From Hyphochytrium catenoides (taxonomy: Eukaryota; Sar; Hyphochytriomycetes; Hyphochytriales; Hyphochytriaceae): DNA of 64,000 nucleotides. Shown here one piece after another: positions 55,489 to 64,000 of the stretch. Below the pieces are notes generated by a model. The model was given only the letters and a program-made list of their open reading frames with translations. It had not been told where the DNA came from and did no database searches. Each line of letters begins with the position of its first letter. Position 1 is the stretch's first letter. The DNA lies in contig FLMG01001193.1 of the NCBI GenBank assembly GCA_900088475.1, forward strand, positions 62,001 to 126,000, in the 5' to 3' direction. The translations under genes were made by a program, and so were the position numbers.

Positions 55489-57096
55489 GGGGACTTGCTC
55501 AGATTTATCCCACCTACTCACAAGGTAGCTCTTACCTCTGAAACCTCTCCGTCCGCCGAAATACTCTATTATGCTCTGTGCCAGCGCAGTTTTTTATAAC
55601 GGACTCATTTCATGTTAGATTTACGTGGGAAACTTACCGCGTCATATTGACGAGGCTCAACTAGAACTTGCTTTTAGCAGAATTGGACAGGTAAGCTTGG
55701 TAGGACTAGCGGCATAGAACTTTGATTAATAACAGGCCGATAGGGCCATGTAACGCGAGAAGCCCAAAGTGTACCATCCTGGAAAGAGACGACGGAAGAG
55801 GTTGATGTTTGGCCTCTAGCTAGCCACAATGCACAATACATAAAGGGGCAAGAGCAAATGATATGAGAGTAGAGGGCGTCGCAAAGGGACGATGGCTTTG
55901 AGGAGGCACACGGCAGAAGGCAATAGCACTGACCCCTATAGTAGGTAGATCATGTCGAGATTTTCCGAGATCGGGAGATTCTTGAGGAGGAAAAAGACAC
56001 GACGAGGAAAGATGGAAGAAAAGCCAGAACAAACGTTAAACGGAAGCCGAGAGCAGACTTTACTGGCGTCTACGGTAGGGGAGGAGCCTTTCGTATGTCC
56101 TTAACTTGCTCTTTCCGTGCCTGGCTTTGTTACTTCTCCCTCAACTTGCCCGTTTGGGGCTCTTCGCTCAAGAATCTCATCAACTTACTTGCTTCCAGGC
56201 TTTGTCTACTTCAAGTCCGCGAAGGACCTAGAGAGAGCACTCGCACCATCAGTCAGACTCTTTGGCATGCGTATAAGGGTAAGACTACTGAACATCTACC
56301 TAACTAAATTCCGAGCATCCATCACCACCTTCGTTGCTCGGAAAACTTCACCTTCCCTATCGAGTGCTAACTATCTTCATCTCAGTTGCTTCACTTTCTT
56401 CATATCAGGTAGTAGGAGTACTTAAGGCATAGACCTGAGGTAGCTCCGTCTAGGCTACTCACTAACCCCCAACCCCTCTTTGGCTGACTGTCCTCAGGCA
56501 CATTACACCAAAGTAGAAGGCGAAGATGGTCCAGCGCGGGATATCGTGGAGTCTGCCATGTGCAATATAGACCTTGTGTCGGATCGACGGACTCTGCGAA
56601 TAGCTGACATCGCTTACGGCACGCAGGTGGAGGAGCTTGTAAATAAACTAGAGGAGCTTTTCGAGCCCTTTATAAAGGTGAAGCAAGGAGAGCCTAGACA
56701 AAGTCTCATTTTACGTGTCGTGGTACTCTAAGTGACCACGACTACTACCTTTTTGTGATGACGACCCTTTTTGGATTGCCCTTCAAGGTCTACATACTCT
56801 TCCTTCTAAAGCGGTCCTCTGACAAACATTTCTGCATGTTTAAGGTGAATCTCAAGGAGAGCCTTGGTCGTGGCTCTCTTCTCCGCCGTGGCAAAGCCTT
56901 TATAGACTTCAGCACGCACGACCTAGCGGATCTTGCCTATCGCTGCCTGGCTGGCCGGCTATCTTTCAATGGAGAGCCTGCCAAGGTTGGTTTTGCTGCA
57001 AAGCGACGAACGGGCGGAGGAAGGATGCAAAATACGCAGCAAGGCCGCCAAGCTCCTTCTAGAGAAAGAGGAGAAGATTGGTCCGACGACCATTGA
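55489..57096 (+). CDS. RNA-binding protein with two RRMs, 5' end in gap
   Basis: Exons: 55489-55524 (partial), 55619-55690, 55945-56092, 56199-56278, 56498-56677 and 56845-57096, in frame to the stop. RRM1 has RNP2 IYVGNLP, helix DEAQLELAFSRIG and RNP1-like FRFVYFKS, but about 30 extra Lys/Arg/Asp-rich residues are inserted between beta2 and beta3. A second, more divergent RRM starts at RTLRIADIAYGTQVEELVNK and continues with GKAFIDFSTHDLADLA and LSFNGEPAKVGFA. The tail is Arg/Gly/Gln-rich. An RNA-binding role is clear; the pathway is not. The aromatic RNP positions (Y in RNP2, F-V-Y-F in RNP1) are kept in RRM1. Confidence 0.8.
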
Positions 57097-57427
57097 TAAC
57101 GGAGGCTTCCAACCCACACAAGGTGTTTTAACCACTTGATTAGGGGACCGCCGCTCCAGTAAGAACTTGTCGGAACTATCTTGTGGACTGCGGAAAGCAC
57201 CCCCCTTAATTCCTGTTTCAAGAGGCGGAGCACCAATTTATGGATACCAATAGATCCGCGCAAGTGGAGACAAAAAGTCGCATGCCTCTTCCCCTAGTCT
57301 GGCTTGCAAAAGTAGAGTAGAGGAGTTAAGAGTGCAGCTTCTTCTCCATCCCTTTTAACTTATTTAGAGCCTCAGCCCACAGCCCTCTCTAGAGAACCAG
57401 GACCTAGTGGCTTCGGTTCTCAATAGT

Positions 57428-58486
57428 CAGCGAGCTGGGGCTGCCGGGACATTCCTAATGTCCAGTAGATATTGTAACAGAGCTTTCACCCTTCCCTCCA
57501 CCTCGGCCGCGGCTGGTACCCCCGTAGGAATTATAAGTTGTTTGACTGCAATTGCAATGGCTGTCCGCTGGCCCACGTGCTGCAGGTTTCATAGGAGAGA
57601 TGTACAGGGGAGCAGGAGGAAGAATGTCAGAAACCGTCCAGGCAAAAAGGTAAGTGCGTGGAAAACAGGTTCTATGCTATAAGGAATATACCAAGGGAGA
57701 AGGCTAGTTCTATGCTATAAGGAATGGACCGATGGGAAGGCAAGTGAGATAAAGGATTGTTCACGTCAGAAGGTCAGATCCCTCCGAGCAACGAACTAGG
57801 AGAAATAACGGTTCATAGAGTGAAAAGGAGAAGGAGAGAGGTCGGAAGGGATTGTTCCTACTGTGGATGGTGTAAGAGAGAGAGAGAGAGTAGGGACACG
57901 GCATGGTTCCCACCTTCCCCATCATTACTGGCTGGCAATCAAGAAATAGCGCAGGAGTTGCAGAAACGTTGCTTAAAGACCTCAGCTGCTCATAGAGAAC
58001 AGGCGACGGACCGTACAAGCCGCGCTGACAGGCAACCACCAGTAGTCGTGCCTCTCTCCTCTCTAAGGCCTTCAGCACTTCATTAAGCCCCACAACCGCC
58101 AGGTTGTCAGATGTGCTACTCTTTGCATTTGTTTCTCCAGCGCTCTGTCTTGATCTTTTTCTTCCACTGGTATGTGGCTGCTTCCTAAGCCCCTCTACGT
58201 CCTCCTGGCCCTTAATGCCACGTCCTTCCACGCCGGCCACCAGCTGTGTGTTCTCGCCCGCCTTCTCAGAGGCTGCGCCTTTCCTTTCATTACTATACTT
58301 CTGTTGTTCTTCGCAGACCTCTTTCCATCGTTTGATGAGAGGGACCAGCTCATTCCGTAGTCGTCCCAGAACGATGGTCGTATCCTCGGCACTGAGTACC
58401 TCCTTCTGTAGAGATGGTGGAAGAGGCAATGTAGAAGTCCTCTTCTCGGGCCGAGCACGCCCAGATCCTGCTTTGACCTTATGCAT
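57428..58486 (-). CDS. L7Ae/Rpp38-like RNA-binding protein
   Basis: ATG 58486 begins a frame with a long charged N-terminal region (RLRNELVPLIKRWKEVCEEQ, then RKRSRQSAGE) followed by GLNEVLKALERREARLLVVA, the alpha-helix and beta-strand that mark the L7Ae fold, as in RNase P/MRP protein Rpp38. A downstream exon near 57428-57585 gives VGQRTAIAIAVKQLIIPTGV and a final helix before the stop at 57428. The N-terminal extension fits Rpp38 better than compact L7Ae or Nhp2. The middle splice junctions are not settled and one short exon may be missing. Expected role: protein subunit of RNase P/MRP or a snoRNP; this is inference. Confidence 0.6.
57669..57745. repeat. Imperfect tandem duplication, about 38-bp unit
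   Basis: The sequence TTCTATGCTATAAGGAAT occurs twice about 38 bases apart, each copy followed by a related GA-rich stretch (CCAAGGGAGAAGG and CCGATGGGAAGG). It lies inside the Rpp38-like gene, probably in an intron. Confidence 0.8.
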
Positions 58487-59132
58487 AGTGTCTCGACTTT
58501 AGCTATGAAGAAGATGCAAGGCTGGATAGGAACAATGGAGTGATCGAGAGAATCCTCCGTGCCTTTGAGCTGTTTTACGACGACTTAGGAACAGCCGAAG
58601 GAGAGTGTCAACTACTCACCGAACTCTACATAAACAGAACTTGTCCGCTGTGCTCTATATTTTTCTGGTGCGCTTCTGCCGTCGTGCATCTACAGCAGCC
58701 CGTCCAGCGACATCATGGTCATCCCACGATCAGGATGTCACTCTTTCATAGAACGAAGTTGGGCCAGCGAGCAAAGTAATGACATCAATGCAAGAGAGTT
58801 CTAATTGGGAGCCGCTAACGCCCGTTAGCCTATTGAAGAGCAAAGAGACAAGAAGAGAGAGATTCGAAGCTTGATGTGCATGCCCTCAGACAGACAGACA
58901 GAGCTCTGTTTCCTGCTTGCTTACCTGGAACAGCCGGCGACTGCGGCTCGCAGACTATTCGTAGCCCTTCTTTGGTCCCCGGTTCGTTAGAAACTTGCAC
59001 TGCCTGGTCATCCTGGGATTCTTGTCGGTCTCTGCTCCTTGCACTGACGGGAAAAGTGTAGCTCTATAGTGCTAAGAGGCAAAGGGGCTACGACTCTGTT
59101 GCTTGATTCGGGCAGCGTCGGGTGTCGCTCCG
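58487..59132. other. Divergent intergenic region
   Basis: About 650 bases between the Rpp38-like and GOLD genes. A + frame around 58505-58630 (NNGVIERILRAFELFYDDLG) has a helical, possibly coding look with an unclear start. It could be an upstream exon of the GOLD gene or a separate small gene, but no junction could be supported. Confidence 0.35.
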
Positions 59133-62100
59133 ATGGAAGGTGAGATCTTCCATGATACTGAGGATGTGGAGCGGAGACTAGGGGAGGAAGCAGACTCTAA
59201 AGAAGGGAGCAGCAACCTAAAGATCGACTTGCAAGAGGAGGATATCGGGCAAATGATTACGGTGGTCGGGCATCAGGGGGAGCTCCTCGAGCTCCTTATA
59301 GACCGAAACGTGACTGAGACGGGCACGCAAGGATTCCGCAGCTGCCTCAAACCGTTGTCAGACTTGCATCAATTGAGGGAACGGATCCATAGGAGGCTAG
59401 CGCAAGAAGCAGAAAGACAGGAAAAGACAAAGGAGCAGGATAAGAAGGAAAGTGCTGGTGCCATTGGCGGTAAAGTAGAGGGAAGTACTGGGGAGAAAGG
59501 CTTTGCAGACCTCTTTCCAACCATTAGCGAAAAAGGGGGGAACAAGGAGAGAATAAGCATCGACCAGAGCAAAGTGGAGAACAAGAACGAGGAGGAGAAA
59601 GAAAGGAGAGACACTCTCAACAAGCGGGCTTCTCTCCCCTCTTTTGGCCCTCTTCCATCATCTATCAATGATAAGACAATGGGCACGCTCTGCGAGGAGG
59701 TAAATGCCTTTCTTTCCTGGCCTTCAGTCCGCACCTGCGATGAGCTTAGAGACTACGCCAGCAGCTGTCTCTCAAAACTTTCTACCTCGCCCCCGCCGAC
59801 CCTGTCGGCTGTAGATTTTGTACTACAGCCATTTGAACTTCGATCAGTGACAGTTCAGCGCGGTGCCAAGTATGAAGCATGCGTTAATATGCCGGATGAA
59901 GGTAATGTCCTCGTCTGGAAGTTTAGTTTGGAGGTAAGACAATGGAAGAATATGCGTTAGGCCATGAGGGACAGCGGTTTCAAAAGAGAGAGTGAATTAT
60001 CTCAGTAGTGAATCAGCAGTCTTGACTATAAGAGAGGGTGCTCAAGGTGGACTAGCATCCGCTACCTCTTGATAGACATCTCTCCTCTATGGCTTTACGC
60101 TTCCCCTCTTTGCAAGGTCTATCCCTGGGGGTCATCGTTCTCGCTAAAGTGAGTACTGAAGCGACTAACTACTTGACATACCTTTGCCTTTCCTTGTAGG
60201 ACTATGACGTTGACTTTAGCATCTCCTTCCTTGCTACCAACAGCAAAAAGCGGACGGAGGACGGAGAAACCATGGTCGTGGAAACGGTTACTAGGGCCCT
60301 TGCTGGGCAAAAGTACCAGGGCTCGTTTGTCTGTACGCATCTTTCCCTTCACCCGCTCGCTCATCTCACCATCAATGCCCACCTCGGCTTTTGTTTGGCT
60401 GTAGCTCTTTTATTTTCTCCCTTTCTTGCCTTTGAAGTCCTGATGGCTAGGTTTTTGCTCTTTCTGGCCCATTTTTCCTCCATCCGTCTCACTTAGAGTT
60501 AGGCTGTCGTCCCTGTCGCCAATCTGTGACTGTCAGCTCTATAACCTGATTTTAGAATTATCCAAAATGTGATAATCTGCTTCGGACGTGCTTAGGTCCG
60601 GGTCCTGGTGTGGCAAACTTGTGCTGGGACAACTCATATTCCAGACTTCGAAGTAAAGTCATTCACTTTGTAGCGGAGTGTATCGACAAAGATATAATGA
60701 GCTCGGCGGTTGAGGCGGCAGCAGCTTTATCTAGTATGAAAAAGGAAGAAGACCGGGAAAAGTTGGCGACTGATGAAGTGACAGAGTTGCAAGAAACCCT
60801 GCCAAAGAAAACCGAACCATCAGTCGGTTCTTTCTCCTGGTCTGGCACGGCCTGGAGTGTTCCTAGCATCTTTTCCTCTGGCAGAGCCAATGCCCTTACG
60901 AGTTCGTCCTTGGTCGCCACGTCAAAAGAAGGTATGCGTAGGCCCTGCTTTAAGCGTCCTGAGTGTTTTTCTACCGCAGAAGTACTAAGACGATAGCTGG
61001 CTGCTTCATAGAAGTTGCAGCTCCGGGCGGACCGCTACAGTCGGACGCAGCCCTCCAGGAAGAACTGGAGAAGGCGAAAGAGCATCGACGATTGCTGGAA
61101 TCTAAGCTGGTAAGAGTCTGATGCGTTTTGCTACCTTGCGAGCTAGAAGTGGTAGTTTAGGGGCCAATTCAGTCCTGTCACAGTCTTTATGAGTGCGCTC
61201 ACTGATTGCTCATATGTATGCTTGCGGCTTATTCACCACTTCCCTCATCACCCGTCTCAGGACCATATGGAGGATGAGCTAGCCAGCCTGCAAGGTCAGC
61301 ACACGTTCAAGCTCTGCAACGGACCTCTTCCACTACTGAGATGAGGGGAGAACCTAACATTACTGTGACTGAATGGTGGGTTTATTGTCCATTAGCGCAA
61401 AGGGACCAGACGCTGGCGGCCTTGAAGATGATGAAGGTTGAGCAGGTGAGAGCTCGTCTGCTGAGGTTTGTGCAATTCAGTGGCCCAGTTTGCCAGGTGC
61501 TCTGTCTGATTTGCGGCCAACCGAGGTCTGCAAGAAGCACAAACCCCACTCTGCAACTCTTGCCTTCATATATAGTCACCTCCTAACTCTATTGCTACAA
61601 TCTATCCAGGAACGTTTCGTTGCCAGGGAGAAATCAAGGGAAGAGAGCCTGCAGGTAAAGCTCGCACTTGGACACTGAAAGACCACTGGTAGCCAGGCTG
61701 GAACTAAGTCTAATGTTTGGTCGTGCCAGAAACAAGTGCACTTCCTAGAGCTTAAAGTTAAGAGGAAGGAGGAAGCTGAACAGGTAAGCCTCTTATATTT
61801 TGAAGACCCTTCTTCAACCCTATAACGTTTTGAGAACCAACATACAGCGATGCGAGGGGCTGCAAAAAGGTCTAAGAAAGGCGAGACTGGAAAGTGAAAA
61901 GCTACAAAAGGAAGTTCAACGGCTAAGAAAGGTAATCGATTTAGATGCGTACAAACAATTATTAGACGCCTACGTCTTAAAGGGCGCTATACGTTAAGGT
62001 GATCTACAATGGATCAGAGGAGCCGCAGGACGAAACGAGAAAGGAGGAGACTGGTCCCGAGATACAGCACAAGGACCAGGATGAAAGGGAACTGAGGTCA

Positions 62101-62660
62101 CAGCTGCAGGAAGAAAAGGAGAGAAGTACGTCGCTCTCTTCGTCCATCCTAGCGCTTCTTCGGGAAAACCAAACATTGAAAGCGCAGGTACGCAGCAGCA
62201 TCACAAAGCCAAAAGCGTATGGTCGCTCCTAAACTGCCTTCATATCTGCTGTTTGCTCTTACCACTGGATGTATCAGCTTTTAGAGCAGAAAGGAAAGGT
62301 AAGGGATGCGCGTGAACACTGGTCGGCCGGGTTTATATTCACATGCAATTGGTGAATAGATGAAGACGTTGGCCCTAAAACTGGATGGCAAGAGCAAGAG
62401 CATTGACGGTAATGGTTCCCCTTCACCTCGTTTGGTGCACGTAATCTTAACTAGCTTATATACCCTCTCACCCACTCACCTATATCTCGCTCATTCCAAT
62501 CCACTTACAAACGGCTTTCAATAACTCATTCGCAGCAAAGCTTCAGCTGGCAGAACAGGAGCTCACGGAGCTGTCGTTAATCTCATTACCAGCCACTAGC
62601 GCACAACTGTATGATGTGAAGCATATACTATCCGGGCACCAAACTGGCACAGGACAGTAG
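59133..62660 (+). CDS. GOLD-domain protein with C-terminal coiled coil
   Basis: Exons resolved: 59133-59933, 60200-60332, 60596-60931, 61012-61109, 61261-61294, 61396-61445, 61610-61654, 61730-61783 and 61848-61931, with more short exons to the stop at 62660. The first 230 residues are acidic and coiled (RRLAQEAERQEKTKEQDKKE). A GOLD domain follows: VLQPFELRSVTVQRGAKYEA, VWKFSLEDYDVDFSISF, ETMVVETVTRA and the hallmark NLCWDNSYSRLRSKVIHF. Then a Ser-rich linker (SFSWSGTAWSVPSIFSSGRA) and a long heptad coil built from many tiny exons (LQEELEKAKEHRRLLESKL, EKLQKEVQRLRK). No signal peptide or membrane helix is seen, so it is a cytosolic GOLD protein, as in ACBD3, PATL or Sec14-like proteins, rather than p24. 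It probably acts at the Golgi or in lipid traffic; this is inferred. Confidence 0.78.
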
Positions 62661-63309
62661 GAACTAGCAGCAGAACATCTGATGTGCAATCATGTGGGAG
62701 CCATATTACGTCCAACAGAGGTCCTTGTGGCACCAAGTCTGTTGTAATCCCTTCGTCTGAGAAGTGCCAGCTAGCCTGTCCATCAGTAGTCGAGCTGCTT
62801 CAGAAGCTCATTTTTGTTCTTGGCAGTGTCAAGTGTCATTCTTTCTACGTTGGTTAGAACTTTCCGTCTCTTTTTCCTTTCGTCTTCAAGCTCCAGGAGA
62901 AGAGCTTCGAAACCTGTGTTTTTCCTCCTTACCGCTGCGGAAAAGGCTTCTAGTCCCAACGTGATGAGCTATAAGAGAAGTAGTTAGCTTCACCGTGTGC
63001 TGGGTGGCACTTCAAGCTCATCACTCAGAGGCTGTAAGGGACAAATTGAGCTATTGTGTCCCTCTTAATTGTGTTCGCCTAACACGTTCTCCCGCTGCTT
63101 TTTCCCAACTATCATTTGTCCCCCTCTCTCCAATCCACAAGACCTACTAAGCCACATGGGGATAGATATCTATACTCCCCTGCGTATCTAACTCACCATA
63201 TCCTGTCTGATCGGCTCTTGATGACTTGGGTAGGCACAGTATTTAGACACCAGTTCGGAGCTCATTCTTTGTTTTATGAGGACAAATGTGAAGCGCAGAG
63301 TTTCTAGGA
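62661..63309. other. Convergent intergenic region
   Basis: About 650 bases downstream of the GOLD gene. Short open frames only, no motifs. The 3' end of the partial minus-strand gene to the right may extend into it. Confidence 0.4.
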
Positions 63310-64000
63310 TGATCCGATACTGGTAGGAAGCCGATCGGGAGAAGCTACCGTCACCAGAGGCCAGAGTTCGAAGCTGCTTTGCATATGCAACGAACTTCAC
63401 AGCGGTTATAACAAAGATTTCATAAACGTTGGCCTAACGCATTTATCAGAAGAGACATCGAGTTAGATGAGCACCAATGGACATTGCGAAAAAAAGGACG
63501 AGAGGCTTGGGTGGGATATAACCAACCAAGGAGCAAGTAAAGAGAGAAACGATTGACTAGACGCCAAAGTGTCAGTCTGACCAATTCCCATACTCACCAT
63601 AATCGTAATTGGAGAGTTGATGCAGAGATCAAGGAGAAGAGCATGGCACTTGGGTTTCACAGCGGCCTTCAACTTCACTCGAAGCTGCTGCCATGGGGCA
63701 CGGCCCCAACTTACCGTCAGGCTATCACGTATACTGGTGGACAGATACCTTCCAGCGTGGGGGTGTACATCAGCGACAAGACCCACATAATAGTTGTTGT
63801 ATCTCATCACTCATTAAGCGCCCTGGCGCTCCTCTAGCATTCCACTCACCTTTGATAATCTGCAGAGATTTCAAGCGTGGCGGGATCAATGAGAAGGCCC
63901 ACCCATGGAATCTTCGCTTTCGTGCTATCTAAGTGAGGTTGAGGTTGTGAGTGCTTAGACATTAAAGCCGTAACGTACTAACTCCCTTGGCCAGCTCTTT
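63310..64000 (-). CDS. Unrecognised gene, partial at right edge
   Basis: Minus-strand exons enter from the right edge. A segment near 63851-63921 (KAKIPWVGLLIDPATLEISA) ends in donor GTGAGT; with a GAG acceptor it joins a segment near 63601-63810 (YNNYYVGLVADVHPHAG, RYLSTSIRDSLTVSWGRAPW, KPKCHALLLDLCINSPI), which ends in donor GTGAGT. A further segment near 63310-63410 (KFVAYAKQLRTLASGDGSF) is probably the next exon. Reading frames fit across the first junction. I do not recognise the family; neither end of the gene is defined. Confidence 0.42.

Noticed and set aside
1-64000. CRISPR arrays, insertion sequences, rRNA genes, transposon ORFs
   Set aside because: I looked for direct repeats with spacers, transposase or reverse-transcriptase motifs and rRNA cores on both strands and found none.

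Overview
This is nuclear DNA from an intron-dense microbial eukaryote. Nearly every gene is broken by short GT-AG introns (mostly about 50-235 bases, often 6-15 per gene), the genes are tightly packed on both strands, and several proteins begin with mitochondrial-type presequences. I rebuilt most gene models by hand: the listed exons join in frame without stops and give proteins of the expected family length. START, FYVE and phosphatase modules combined in one protein, together with a bactofilin-like protein, resemble what is known from stramenopile protists. That is only a lean; the window does not fix the lineage. Two runs of N (879-925 and 55428-55486) are assembly gaps.

Layout, left to right: 3' part of a bactofilin-like gene (+); BUD23 rRNA methyltransferase (-); mitochondrial EF-G2/GFM2 (-); N-myristoyltransferase (+); NAD glycerol-3-phosphate dehydrogenase (-); F-box protein (-); a GA-rich microsatellite; single-exon stand-alone DHFR (+); DDX51/Dbp6 helicase (-); DDX6/Dhh1 helicase (+); mitochondrial GrpE (-); Cyc8/Ssn6-like TPR co-repressor (-); a four-finger C2H2 protein (+); Vps39/TGFBRAP1-family tethering subunit (-); a small candidate gene (+); an intronless DHX16/Prp2 spliceosomal helicase (+); ArfGAP2/3 (-); two weakly supported genes (-); a START-rhodanese-dual-specificity phosphatase-FYVE protein (+); an unrecognised mitochondrial-type gene running into the second gap (+); a two-RRM protein (+); an Rpp38/L7Ae-like protein (-); a GOLD-domain coiled-coil protein (+); and an unrecognised partial gene at the right edge (-).

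There is no operon logic; this is ordinary housekeeping content: ribosome biogenesis (BUD23, DDX51, Rpp38-like), splicing and mRNA decay (DHX16, DDX6), organelle translation and protein folding (GFM2, GrpE) and endomembrane traffic (Vps39-like, ArfGAP, GOLD, the FYVE protein). The most unusual item is the gene at 48449-51348. It joins a lipid-transfer-type START domain, a rhodanese domain that looks catalytically dead, an intact phosphatase active site and a degenerate FYVE finger in one 796-residue protein. It reads as a possible membrane-targeted MAP-kinase-phosphatase-like enzyme, and I know of no described protein with this order.
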